This document shows positions 50,222 through 60,100 of a stretch of DNA of 64,000 nt, piece by piece (position 1 is the stretch's first letter; every line of letters starts with the position of its first letter). The notes below the pieces were generated by a model. The model saw nothing but the letters and a program-made list of their open reading frames with translations. It did not search any database and was not told where the DNA came from. Source of the DNA: CAZJAH01 sp964544155 (lineage in GTDB: Bacteria; Bacteroidota; Ignavibacteria; Kapaibacteriales; UBA2268); NCBI GenBank assembly GCA_964544155.1, contig CAZJAH010000012.1, forward strand, positions 9,787 through 73,786. Direction: 5' to 3'. Both the position numbers and the translations under genes were made by a program.

Positions 50222-51154
50222 ATGCCGGAAAGCAGATTATTCAGGGAAATCGATTCACTCAGCACAGAGCGAAAAAACCAGAGAACCAAGGATATTGACA
50301 TTTCGTCGACTGAGGAAATACTCCGCCTGATCAACGATGAGGACAGGCTCGTGCCCGATGCCGTCAGAGCGGAAATACTCCAAATAGCGAAAGCAGTGGA
50401 TATTATCAGCGATGCTTTCAGAAATGGCGGCAGGCTGTTCTACTTTGGAGCCGGAACCAGCGGCAGGTTAGGTATTGTGGATGCCTCGGAATGCCCGCCA
50501 ACATTCGGCAGCCCGCCTGAAATGGTGCAGGGCATAATTGCCGGCGGCACAAATGCCATATTCAAGGCTCAGGAAGGTGCTGAGGATAACCCCGCGGCAG
50601 GGGCCGATGAAATTGATATAAGAAATATCGCTCCGCCGGATGTTGTATGTGGTATAGCGGCTTCGGGCAGGACGCCTTTTGTTAAAGGAGCGCTGGCCCG
50701 GGCGAAAGAAAAGGGCTGCTTTACGATTCTTGTAACCACAATAGCAGAAGAACACGCACAGAAACTGGGTATGGCGGCAAATGTTTTTATTTGTCCTGAT
50801 GTCGGGCCTGAAGCCATAGCCGGCAGTACCAGGATGAAATCCGGAACAGCACAAAAGCTAGTGCTTAATATGCTTACCACAGCTTCAATGGTGAAACTGG
50901 GCAAAACTTACGGCAATGTGATGGTCGATCTTCAGCTTACCAATCAGAAACTCAAAGAAAGGTCTAAAAGGATAATAATGGATCTTTGCGGCTGTGATTA
51001 TGACCGAGCCGATGAGCTGCTTAAAGAAAGCGGCGGCCATGTAAAAACAGCGCTGCTAATGCAGCTCGCAGGCATAGATGCCGCTAAAGCCAAAGCAGAA
51101 CTAAAAACAAACGGCGGTTTTATAAAAAAAGCGCTATACAATATTATTAAGTAA
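50222..51154 (+). CDS. murQ: N-acetylmuramic acid 6-phosphate etherase
   Basis: A 310-residue SIS-domain lyase that splits the lactyl ether of MurNAc 6-phosphate during cell-wall recycling. Motifs: YFGAGTSGRLGIVDASECPP near 79, GIIAGG near 102, ASGRTPF near 146, PEAIAGSTRMKSGTAQK near 200 and a C-terminal helical part GCDYDRADELL. Length and motifs are those of MurQ. It follows the lipoprotein gene and has TTGGAG before its start. No transporter or kinase partner is nearby. Confidence 0.95.
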   Translation: MPESRLFREIDSLSTERKNQRTKDIDISSTEEILRLINDEDRLVPDAVRAEILQIAKAVDIISDAFRNGGRLFYFGAGTSGRLGIVDASECPPTFGSPPEMVQGIIAGGTNAIFKAQEGAEDNPAAGADEIDIRNIAPPDVVCGIAASGRTPFVKGALARAKEKGCFTILVTTIAEEHAQKLGMAANVFICPDVGPEAIAGSTRMKSGTAQKLVLNMLTTASMVKLGKTYGNVMVDLQLTNQKLKERSKRIIMDLCGCDYDRADELLKESGGHVKTALLMQLAGIDAAKAKAELKTNGGFIKKALYNIIK

Positions 51155-51236
51155 AAAAAGTATTTTTTATTAAGAAAATATTAAATTAAATTATATGGTT
51201 TTGACTAAAAAAGAATTTTTTAAAAGGGAGATAGAC

Positions 51237-51893
51237 GTGAAAAATGCGGCTCTGAGGCCGGGCTTAATAAGCCTGCTGGCATTATTTATTGCGATAGCCG
51301 GAATACATGAAACGATAGCACAGGATAGCGAAATACAGACAGCTCATAACTCGCTTCTGAATGAAAATTACCGCGAAGCGGTTATAGAATACACGATGGC
51401 AATTGAAAAATTCGACGAATACGCCCCTTCATGGTATGGCAGGGGTATGGCATACTACTACCTGGATGAATACGATAAATCTTTAAAAGATTTCAATCGA
51501 GCAATAGAACTTAAGCCGGATTATTTCGAGGCTTATTTTGGCAGGGGCATGGTCAATTATTACAAAGGAATCTATGAATCCGCGCTCACGGATTTCGAGA
51601 AAGCGGTCGAACTTAATCCCGAAAGCCCGGAAGCATTTTATGCCAGGGCAAATACACTGCACATGATGGATAAAGAAAGCGAGGCCTATGCCCATTACAC
51701 CAAAGCGATTAAGTTAGATCCCGATTTCGGCATGGCTTATTACGGCAGGGCGGTCAATAACAAAGCCAGAGGCCGCCAAAATGAAGCCCTTGCGGATTTC
51801 AATACCTACCTGGATATTCGCGGCAATAAAGACAATCTGGAACGTGAAGTTATAAGGCTGATTGAAGAAATTGAAGAGGATCTTAACAAATAA
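51237..51893 (+). CDS. Exported TPR-repeat protein
   Basis: A 218-residue protein with a signal peptide (to about residue 27, IHETIAQ) and about five tetratricopeptide repeats (for example SWYGRGMAYYYLDEYDKSL, AYFGRGMVNYYKGIYESAL). TPRs bind partner proteins. I chose the GTG at 51237, with AAAGGGAG seven bases before it, over an ATG at 51195 that would bury the signal peptide behind 14 charged residues. Confidence 0.85.
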   Translation: MKNAALRPGLISLLALFIAIAGIHETIAQDSEIQTAHNSLLNENYREAVIEYTMAIEKFDEYAPSWYGRGMAYYYLDEYDKSLKDFNRAIELKPDYFEAYFGRGMVNYYKGIYESALTDFEKAVELNPESPEAFYARANTLHMMDKESEAYAHYTKAIKLDPDFGMAYYGRAVNNKARGRQNEALADFNTYLDIRGNKDNLEREVIRLIEEIEEDLNK

Positions 51894-51897
51894 AAAA

Positions 51898-51973
51898 GTT
51901 CCGCCTTGCTTTAAATTTTAGGTTCGGGTTTTTCATGAGGCGATTCATATACCTATATAAAGCACGGCGGAAC
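51898..51973. other. Long-range stem-loop just after the TPR gene
   Basis: GTTCCGCC-T-TGCTTT at 51898-51912 pairs with AAAGCA-C-GGCGGAAC at 51959-51973, 14 pairs with one mismatch around a 46-base loop. An A run precedes it and AAAATTTTC follows it. It may be a 3' end structure; no small RNA promoter is evident. Confidence 0.4.
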
Positions 51974-52100
51974 AAAATTTTCTTTGCGGTTCATAATGAT
52001 GATCCCGTAGAAACTTCCTAAGTTTCAAACATTTAATACACTTATTAAAACGCTGTTTCATTTGCTTTATTACAGAAAAAAAAATAATTTTTATTAAAAT

Positions 52101-52132
52101 TTTGTATTGCCCCCAAGATTGTATTATATTTG
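52101..52132 (+). promoter_or_regulatory. Bacteroidetes-type promoter of tRNA-Gln
   Basis: TTTG at 52101-52104, exactly 20 bases, then TATATTTG at 52125-52132, a full match to the TTTG / TAnnTTTG consensus of the Bacteroidetes housekeeping sigma factor. It lies 25 bases before the tRNA. Confidence 0.65.
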
Positions 52133-52157
52133 TAGTTCCCGTAATTTACAGGTTGTT

Positions 52158-52229
52158 AGGGATGTCGCCAAGTGGTAAGGCACCGGGTTTTGGGTCCGGC
52201 ATTCGCAGGTTCGAATCCTGCCATCCCTG
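52158..52229 (+). tRNA. tRNA-Gln (anticodon UUG)
   Basis: A 72-base cloverleaf: acceptor AGGGATG/CATCCCT, D arm GCCAAGTGGTAAGGC, anticodon arm with loop TTTTGGG giving TTG, and T arm with GGTTCGAATCC. The CCA end is not encoded. It lies just upstream of prs, rplY and pth, an order frequent in Bacteroidota and relatives. Confidence 0.95.
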
Positions 52230-52262
52230 CTGCTTTAATTTGATAATCAATAAAAACCGAAA

Positions 52263-53201
52263 ATGCCGGATTTTAAAGTTGCCTCAGGGCGCTCAAATAT
52301 GCCGCTATCGCAAAAAGTAGCCGACCAGCTGGGGATAACACTGGCGGAAACAACCATAAGGAACTTCAGCGACGGCGAAATTTGGGTAAAATACGAAGAG
52401 AATGTCAGAGGTGTGGATCTGTTTGTAATTCAATCAACATTCGCCCCTTCTGATAACTGGATGGAATTACTTATATTAATAGACGCGGCAAAAAGGGCTT
52501 CCGCAAAAAGGGTAACAGCCGTTATCCCATATTTCGGTTACGCCCGGCAGGATAGAAAAGATCAGCCCAGGGTATCGATTACAGCCAAGCTGGTATCTAA
52601 CCTGTTAGCAACAGCGGGAGCAGACAGGATTATCACAATAGACCTGCATTCATCGCAGATACAGGGCTTTTATGATAAGCCGCTTGATCACCTTTACGCG
52701 TCGCCCGTACTCATTAGGGCTTTGAAAAAATTAGGGCTTGAGGGCCTCGCGGTGGCTTCACCCGATGTCGGGGGAGCGAAAACTGCCAGAGCCTACGCGA
52801 AAAGATTACACGCCGACCTTGTGCTTGTTGACAAAAGAAGGCCGGTGCATAACGAAGCAGAAATAATGCATATTATCGGCGATGTTAACGATAAGCATGT
52901 GATAATTGTTGATGATATGATCGATACCGGCACAACATTTGTTAAATGTGCCGATGCATTAAAAAGCAAAGGCGCTAAAGATATATACGGACTGTGCGTG
53001 CATCCTGTGTTTTCAGGTAACGCCATGGATAAAATAGAAGCTTCAGGAGCGGTTGAGAAGGTATTTGTTACCGATACAATACCGCTTCCGCGCGAATCCG
53101 ACAGCATTGAAGTTATCAGCGTGGCTGAGCTGCTTAGTGAAGCGATTATAAGAACCCATGATAACAGGTCGATTAGCTCATTATTTGAAATAGAAAGATA
53201 A
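52263..53201 (+). CDS. prs: Ribose-phosphate pyrophosphokinase
   Basis: A 312-residue PRPP synthase with RQDRKDQPRVSITAKLV (flexible ATP loop region), DLHSSQIQGFYDKPLDHL, and the PRPP-binding VIIVDDMIDTGTTF near 217. It makes PRPP for nucleotide, His and Trp synthesis. It begins 34 bases after the tRNA gene and precedes rplY by 29 bases, so tRNA and protein genes may share a transcript. Confidence 0.96.
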   Translation: MPDFKVASGRSNMPLSQKVADQLGITLAETTIRNFSDGEIWVKYEENVRGVDLFVIQSTFAPSDNWMELLILIDAAKRASAKRVTAVIPYFGYARQDRKDQPRVSITAKLVSNLLATAGADRIITIDLHSSQIQGFYDKPLDHLYASPVLIRALKKLGLEGLAVASPDVGGAKTARAYAKRLHADLVLVDKRRPVHNEAEIMHIIGDVNDKHVIIVDDMIDTGTTFVKCADALKSKGAKDIYGLCVHPVFSGNAMDKIEASGAVEKVFVTDTIPLPRESDSIEVISVAELLSEAIIRTHDNRSISSLFEIER

Positions 53202-53230
53202 TCAATTAAGGCTTTATAGAGGTAAATAAA

Positions 53231-53872
53231 ATGAAAGAAATTGAATTAAAAGTTCTTACGAGAGAAACAGGCAAGAAATCTGCCCGGGGAGTAAGAAATA
53301 TAGGCAATGTACCGGGTATTTATTATACCAAAGGAGCGGAACCCATTGCCATTCACGCAAAACCCCTTGATCTTCGCCCGGTTGTATATACTTCACAGAC
53401 GAGGATAATCAATCTTTTGGTTGGAGATGCACAGCAGCCCAAAAAATGCGTTTTAAAAGATGTGGATTTTGACCCCGTATCTGATGAGCTTATCCACTTT
53501 GACCTCCTCGGTATTAAGGAAGGCCAGCAGCTTACAGTTGAAATTCCCGTTATGATGAGAGGTCAGGCTTCAGGCGTAAGGACTTCCGGCGGAAGGATGA
53601 ACCAGATCATTCATAAAATAAAAGTAAAATGCCTGCCTTCTGACCTTATTGAAGTTCTTGAATACGACGTAACTAACATGGAGATCGGCGATTCGGTATA
53701 TCTCAGAGATCTTAAACAGGAAAATGTTGAATTTGATCTTACCGAAGACGCAGTTGTTTGTACTATCGTACCGCCGAGGATAATCAAAGATACTGCCGCA
53801 TCAGAAGCCGAAGAAGGCTTACTTCCCGTTGAAGGTGAAGAAGAAGCGCCGGTTGATGAATCAGAAAAATAA
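53231..53872 (+). CDS. rplY: 50S ribosomal protein L25/CTC form
   Basis: A 213-residue L25 with the N-terminal 5S-rRNA-binding domain (LKVLTRETGKKSARGVRNIG) and the C-terminal TL5/CTC domain, ending in an acidic tail after residue 185 (EAEEGLLPVEGEEE). It is placed between prs and pth as in many bacteria. A terminator follows. Confidence 0.95.
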   Translation: MKEIELKVLTRETGKKSARGVRNIGNVPGIYYTKGAEPIAIHAKPLDLRPVVYTSQTRIINLLVGDAQQPKKCVLKDVDFDPVSDELIHFDLLGIKEGQQLTVEIPVMMRGQASGVRTSGGRMNQIIHKIKVKCLPSDLIEVLEYDVTNMEIGDSVYLRDLKQENVEFDLTEDAVVCTIVPPRIIKDTAASEAEEGLLPVEGEEEAPVDESEK

Positions 53873-53895
53873 AAAAGCGGTAATTATTATTTTAA

Positions 53896-53925
53896 GGGGG
53901 GTAATTTCTATACCCCTTTTTTTTT
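53896..53925 (+). terminator. Terminator after rplY
   Basis: GGGGTA pairs with TACCCC around ATTTCTA, preceded by two extra G, and followed by nine T. It lies 24 bases after the rplY stop and before pth. Confidence 0.8.
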
Positions 53926-53954
53926 GTTTGATTTGTAAATAATGAAAAAAATCA

Positions 53955-54662
53955 ATGGCTGCTAAAGTTGACTGGCTATTTGCAGGGCTGGGCAATCCCG
54001 GCGATGAATACAAAAGCACAAGGCATAATATCGGATGGATGGTTGCCGCGGAATACGCGCGCGTGCACAATAAACCAATGATGGCTTTTCATCCAATGTA
54101 TTATCATTCGGCTCTCAGATACCGAGGGCAGCTGATCATGACAATTATGCCTGTAACATTCATGAACTTATCAGGCAAAGCAATTAAAGATGTAGCGAAT
54201 AGCTTTGATATACCGCCATCCAGGATTGTCACCATAGTTGATGAATACAATTTCGAGGCCGGCAAAGTAAAACTCCGGCAGGGCGGCAGCGATGGCGGCC
54301 ACAACGGTATTGCCTCTGTTATAAATGAACTGGGTACCGAGAATTTCCTAAGGCTGCGATGCGGAATCGGCAGGGATTTTGGCCCGGGAGGTCTGGTTGA
54401 TTACGTTCTTTCGGATTTCACTGAAGAAGAACTTCAAACCGTGGATAAAATGATCAAAAAGGCAATCAAATGCTTAGATCATCTTGCTGCGGATAATAAT
54501 ACCAAAAGAGCTATGAGCTATATTAATTCCGGGCAGCTTTTCGAACCGGCAGAGGAAAGTAAGAAGCCGGCAGAGGATAAGGACGAATCCCCAAAAGCCG
54601 CAAACCGATATGATAAAGATAACATAAGCGGCGACAGAGATGACGCCGCTGCAAATGATTAG
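53955..54662 (+). CDS. pth: Peptidyl-tRNA hydrolase with acidic tail
   Basis: A 235-residue Pth, which frees tRNA from dropped-off peptidyl-tRNA. The core (1-190) has GLGNPGDEYKSTRHNIGW with the catalytic His24, FMNLSGKA and GGHNGIASV. Beyond residue 190 a tail of about 45 charged residues (EESKKPAEDKDESPK...) exceeds the usual family length. Its stop overlaps by four bases the stop of the convergent phosphatase gene. Confidence 0.93.
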   Translation: MAAKVDWLFAGLGNPGDEYKSTRHNIGWMVAAEYARVHNKPMMAFHPMYYHSALRYRGQLIMTIMPVTFMNLSGKAIKDVANSFDIPPSRIVTIVDEYNFEAGKVKLRQGGSDGGHNGIASVINELGTENFLRLRCGIGRDFGPGGLVDYVLSDFTEEELQTVDKMIKKAIKCLDHLAADNNTKRAMSYINSGQLFEPAEESKKPAEDKDESPKAANRYDKDNISGDRDDAAAND

Positions 54663-55915
54663 CGCTTTTTCTTTTTGATGACAACAATGGTCTTATCATC
54701 AGTGTAAGTCGATTCTATAGAGAATTTTTCAACTGCTTCGATTATCAGAGCGGCAATTTCCTTAGGAGGCCTTTTTTTATTTTTTCTGACAATGTCATAA
54801 ATAGGTTCTTCACCAAAGAATTCTCCGTTTTTATTCTGAGTTTCCGTAATACCGTCGGTGAATAAAATTAGTATATCGCCAGGCTGCATTGAGGCGTTTT
54901 CCACTTTGAATTTCTGGTCGCGGATAATACCCAGCAGCCCGCCGGTAGGTGGGAGATGCTGAAAGCTGTCACTTTCCCGGCTGTATTGTATAGGTGAAAT
55001 ATGCCCGGCGTTAGCGTATAGAACAAGCCCCTTGGAGGATTCAGTAAGTTCGCAAAAGAAGAGGGTGACGAAATCATCAAAAGGAAATGTATCGCAAATC
55101 AGGGTATTAAGCCTAGAGAAAAGATGGCTTATCTTTGGGGCAAAAGTCATGGCCATTCTAATCGCGCCGGATACGAAAAGGGCCTGGATAGCCGCAGGAA
55201 GCCCTTTGCTTACCGCGTCGCTTATGATTATTCCAACGCTTTCTTCTTCCTCGGCCGTGTTTCGGATATAATCGAAATAATCCCCGCCTACAGCGCTATC
55301 GGGAATGCAAAGGCCGAAAATCTCATAATCATGGAATTCAAGGCTGTGTTCGGGCAGCAACTTACGCTGTATCTCAGATGCTCTGTAAATATCCTGTGTA
55401 ATCTTTTTATGCTGCTCCTTATTCGACAGGTTCCGAAGAGATATTGTGGCCACACTGCTGATAATATTCAGTGTTTCGAAAAAAGACTGCAGTATCTGAG
55501 GTGCGTTGAATCCCAGGACATATTTATAATATTTGCCGTTGGGGAGCTTCTCAATATCTCCTACGCCGGTTATGGAATAAACGTTTATTCCTTTGTTTAT
55601 GAGCAGTTCATCGGTTTCGGAATTAAGCCTTGTCCTGTGCGTTACGAGATCGTTCAAAACGGGCTGGTCATCAATAGGCATACTATAGCCGTTGGGGATC
55701 CTTTTTACCTCGCCGAACTGGTATTTGAGCACGTATGCTTCGTTTTCCGGGTCTAGCTGCCATATTCGTCCTCCTATCACTTCGAAGGCTTCGTTAGCGA
55801 CAATATCCTTGATCAATGACTTAAGAAAGCCAAGTTCTGTTCGATGCTTTTTTTGAGTAAGCTGTTCAACAAGCTTATACGTATCCCTTTGTGTAAGGGA
55901 TTGAATATCATACAT
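54659..55915 (-). CDS. RsbU/SpoIIE-type serine phosphatase with N-terminal sensor region
   Basis: A 418-residue protein. Residues 1-175 look like a GAF-like sensor region (GGRIWQLDPENEAYVLKYQFG). Residues 200-415 form a PP2C-type SpoIIE domain with metal-binding aspartates in AVGGDYFDYI, DAVSKGLPAAI, LYANAGHISP, and FTDGITETQN followed by YTDDKTIVVIK. Such phosphatases act in partner-switching pathways on anti-sigma antagonists. No antagonist or anti-sigma gene lies next to it. The RsbRD_N protein near 10.5 kb is of a family related to such pathways, but a link is only a guess. Confidence 0.9.
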   Translation of the reverse strand: MYDIQSLTQRDTYKLVEQLTQKKHRTELGFLKSLIKDIVANEAFEVIGGRIWQLDPENEAYVLKYQFGEVKRIPNGYSMPIDDQPVLNDLVTHRTRLNSETDELLINKGINVYSITGVGDIEKLPNGKYYKYVLGFNAPQILQSFFETLNIISSVATISLRNLSNKEQHKKITQDIYRASEIQRKLLPEHSLEFHDYEIFGLCIPDSAVGGDYFDYIRNTAEEEESVGIIISDAVSKGLPAAIQALFVSGAIRMAMTFAPKISHLFSRLNTLICDTFPFDDFVTLFFCELTESSKGLVLYANAGHISPIQYSRESDSFQHLPPTGGLLGIIRDQKFKVENASMQPGDILILFTDGITETQNKNGEFFGEEPIYDIVRKNKKRPPKEIAALIIEAVEKFSIESTYTDDKTIVVIKKKKR

Positions 55916-55931
55916 AAATAATTTCTATCTC

Positions 55932-56825
55932 TTATTTTATTATATCAGCTTCCCTTAGAGCCGCTTCGAGTACTTTTTTGTTTTCATCGGCCATATGAAT
56001 AAGCGGAAGCCTTAAATATTTTTGAATTTTTCCGGACATCTCTAAGACGGCTTTCACGGGTATCGGATTTGATTCCATAAAATTAAGCTGCATGAGGTCG
56101 AGCAGCTGGTAATGGATTTTCTTTGCTTTTCCGTAATTGCCTTCAAGCGCGGCATTAACCATATCTGAGAATTGCCGGGGAGCATAATTGCTTATAACCG
56201 AAATAACGCCGCTGCCTCCCATCATAATTATGGGCAGAGTAAGAGCGTCATCGCCTGATACCAGGTTAAAGCCTTCCGGGGCGTTATTCATGATGTACAT
56301 GACCTGCTCGAGATCGCCACAGGCTTCTTTAGTTCCCAGGATGTTATCACAGTCTTTGGCGAGCTGAAGCTGCGTATCAGCTTCTATATTGATGCCTGCT
56401 CTTCCCGGAACATTATAGATGATCTGCGGCAGATCAACAGCTTCGGAAATTGCTTTATAATGATTATACAGGCCTTCCTGCGAAGGCTTGTTATAATAAG
56501 GAGCTACCAGAAGTACGGCAGAAGCTCCATGCTCTTTGGCAAGAAGTGATAAATCGATGCTTTCCTGAGTGTTATTGCTGCCGGTACCAGCTATAATAGG
56601 CACTCTCCCTGCAGAATAATCGACAGCTTGTATAATAAGCGACATTTTTTCCTTTGGCGTAAGGGTCGCGCTCTCCCCTGTTGAACCCGCGACAACAATG
56701 GCATCCACGCCATTATCTATCTGGAAATCAATCAGGCCTTTCAGGGCATCAAAATCAATTGAAAGATCTTCTTTAAAAGGCGTTACAATAGCTGTGATAG
56801 TACCTCTAAGTGTAAACTCTGCCAT
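55932..56825 (-). CDS. dapA: 4-hydroxy-tetrahydrodipicolinate synthase
   Basis: A 297-residue class I aldolase that joins pyruvate and aspartate semialdehyde in lysine and diaminopimelate synthesis. Motifs: GSTGESATLT near 45, APYYNKPSQEG near 107, the tyrosine of IYNVPGRAGIN and the Schiff-base lysine in LGTKEACGD near 162. The start at 56825 is preceded by GGAG; an in-frame ATG four codons upstream has none. It lies 16 bases before the phosphatase gene on the same strand. Confidence 0.95.
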   Translation of the reverse strand: MAEFTLRGTITAIVTPFKEDLSIDFDALKGLIDFQIDNGVDAIVVAGSTGESATLTPKEKMSLIIQAVDYSAGRVPIIAGTGSNNTQESIDLSLLAKEHGASAVLLVAPYYNKPSQEGLYNHYKAISEAVDLPQIIYNVPGRAGINIEADTQLQLAKDCDNILGTKEACGDLEQVMYIMNNAPEGFNLVSGDDALTLPIIMMGGSGVISVISNYAPRQFSDMVNAALEGNYGKAKKIHYQLLDLMQLNFMESNPIPVKAVLEMSGKIQKYLRLPLIHMADENKKVLEAALREADIIK

Positions 56826-57193
56826 AACTTGCTCCAATCTGTGTTATATGAAATTAAGTAGTATTTCTGTCTAAATAATCTTTAGTTCCGCAAAACATCC
56901 AAATGCAAAAATACCAATATTTTCAATTTATTACATTTATTTCATTGATAAAAGTAAAAATTATAAATAATAATAGCAAATAAATAAAAATGCTTACGGA
57001 GACTTGCTAAGGCTTTATAGTTCTGTTAAATAATGCTTTCAGACAATTTATTCCTTTTTCTTGCATTTTCCAAATGGCATGGTAATTGTAAATTTTGCAG
57101 CCATTGATATATAAGGATTTTTCATAATTACCCGATAAATAAATAAAATACACAAACGAGCAAATAAAAAAAGACCTAAATATGGAGGCTTTT
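56826..57193. other. Divergent spacer between dapA and the giant T9SS gene
   Basis: About 370 bases, strongly AT-rich, holding the promoters of both genes. I see no gene, RNA or repeat in it. GGAGG at 57184-57188 is the ribosome site of the giant gene. Confidence 0.55.
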
Positions 57194-60100
57194 ATGCTTT
57201 TTTCAAAAGACAAATATTCGACATTTGTTTTATTTTTGGCCGTTTTTCTGGGAATATTCTTTACGGCGGAGCCCGTTTTTACCCAGGATTATGATTTTAC
57301 TCTAAATCAAAGGCGGCGCTATGATCAGATCCATGTGGAGATATGGGCAAAATCTCTGACCCAGCAGGCTCCGAAAATCGGATACGGATCATTGATAATA
57401 GAATACAACAATAATTACTTAAGGCCTGCGGCCCAGCAGCTTCCCTGGCGCACCGATTCGATCAATTATGATGTGGACGCCAATGACCCGATTGATACAG
57501 TGCTTTCGGATTTTAACTCTGCCAACGGGTACGGCGCTTTGGGAACTCAGTCATACAGTTCGGGGTATTATTCACTCGAAGTGAACCTTGCCCGGCTCGG
57601 CAATGGCGGGCTCAAACCTCAGAGTTCAGGTAAAGGCAGTTTTGTTGGAATGCTGATATTCGATATAATCAATAATCCAGCTGATACGGAACTGACTGAA
57701 ATAGAATGGAGCAAAGGCCAGCTTCCGGGTAAGATACAACTTTTCGACGCGGATAGTACAAACATTTATTCGCAGGCAGTGTTTACCGATCCCGGTAATT
57801 ATGACCTTTTAGGGGTAACTGTACTATCGCCGAATTACGATGGACAGGTAGTTGACCGTGACCATAATTACGCTTCCCTCAATGGTGTTTATACCGGTGG
57901 AGGATATCCGGTATATTTTGAAAGGAGCGTCAATCCGCAGGAATATACCGTACCTGTGGATGAAGACCTTGCCTGGCACTTTGAGTATTCCCTTGACGAC
58001 GGCAATACATGGTCAAATATAGGACGTATGGTTGAAACAATCCAGAGCGGCCAGTCCATCGGGAATAATTCTTCATTCCGTTCCGGTATGATATACACTC
58101 CTGAGGCGGCTAACGGATATATGATGACTTACCAGGACGGCAGCCAGCTTGACATGGATAATTACCGCGGCCCTGTCAGGGTGATTTGGGAGAAAAACCG
58201 TTTTTTTACTTTCAGATCGGAACAGGCAAGATTAAAGATTACTAAGCTTAACGGCACAATTTCCAATGATATAGCCTCCAGGCAGAGAAGCAATATTTAT
58301 GATATAAATGATGAAAGGTTCCTGCTCGGAAGGCTTTTCTTTGTTCAGCTCAACGGAGATGGTCAGTATTTCAAAACGGATGACAATTTCAGTAATTCCA
58401 CCCAGCTAACCGTTGAAGCATGGGTGAATCTTAATTCGTTACAGCCGTCAGGGTCTGAGCCTGCTATCGTAGCATCAAGCGGCGGGCCTGATGCTTCGCC
58501 TATACAGGGCTCTACAGAAGGCGCCTGGATGCTCTATCTTAAAGACGGCCGCTATCCGGCATTCAGAGCCAGGGAGATAGAATCGCGCGGCCAGGACGGT
58601 TATATCGGAACTGTCGCGGCTTATTCGAGGGATTCGCTTGCGGCTATAACTGATGCCGATCCACTAAGCCTTCAGCACGCTGATAACTGGGTACACCTTG
58701 CCGCGACTGTTGATGACAATGTCGTTTCACTATATATAAATGGTGAACTTTCCGACAGATACGAAAATAACAACGCCACCGATATCCGGATGCTCACAAC
58801 ACAGCACCCTATATGGATTGGTGTGAATCCAAACGGTACAATTGACGCGGATGATTACCTGCACGGCGGAATTAAAACTGTCAGGGTATGGAGAATAGCT
58901 CTTACCCAGGATGAAATACGCAAGCGTACGGCCGGAGTTTCCCAGCCGACTAATGTTGAGAATTACGGCGATCTCAGGCGAGGACTTGAGCTTTATTATT
59001 CATTTGAAGGAATGAAAACCGACCTGGCGCATGAAACTCAGTATCAGAAGGGCGCGCAGCCGGTAACTTACTATGATGACGAAACGGCATCTAACAGCAT
59101 TAGATACAGGCCTGATCAGCCACATATTAAAATCACTACACCCGTGCAGGGGGTAGGCGTAAAAAACAAGCAAAATGACATTTACCAGATACGCTGGGTA
59201 TCATACGGGCTAGGCGATATCACACAGGCAACAGGCAGTGATATTGTTATCCAATACTCTACCGACGGGGGAATCACCTGGACCGCCGTCAGAAATCCCG
59301 CGGGTATTGGCTATAGCGGTACAAGCGCCCCGGACGTGGAAACAGGGCTTGCTGATTGGGAGCCTTATGAAAATAATAATGCCACTGGCGACCTGAGGTC
59401 TATAGATCCGTATTCAAAGGAAACATTGCTCAGGATAAGAGGTACTTCCGCAAATACGCAGGAACAGTTAATGGATGTTACCGGGCCTTTCTACGTGGCT
59501 CCGTATTTCTCAGTTAAGAAAAATGAAGCATCTATAATAACACTGCCCGGCAATAAAGGCATGAACATCACCGGTAATACCGCGTTTATCGAAGCATGGG
59601 TGAAACCATACAGATTCCCTACTTCAGAAGAAGGTTTTATGCCCATAATTGAAAAAGCAGACAGCGCTAACCAAAATATTCATTATTCTCTGGGAATACT
59701 TGAAGACGGCAGGCTTGAATTCAGGCTGCAGGATATTGGCGGAAACGTGCGGGTAGCCAGAAGCGATGCTGATAAGCCCTTAGTCAGGCCTAATTCTGTT
59801 GATACCGATAGCGCCTGGACTCATGTAGCTGTTTACTTATTCCTGAATAACGGAGCCGGAGAATCCGAGGTCAGGTTCTTCATCGACGGTGTTGTTCAGA
59901 AAGCCGATAGCATTACTAATCAGCTTGGGAATTCCCTGCAGGTTAATTACAACAATTATTATCCTACATTTATAGGTTACAGCCCTTCTATTACAACTAT
60001 GGGTGTTAGGGATAGCACTTATACAGATGAAGAGACCGGCGAAGAAGTAACCGTAGAGGTGCCGGTGGAAATCACACAGCCATCGAACGGATACATCGGT

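Noticed and set aside
54659..55915. Partner-switching system formed by the RsbU-type phosphatase and the RsbRD_N protein
   Set aside because: They lie 44 kb apart, and no STAS antagonist or anti-sigma kinase gene is present; the name similarity is not evidence.
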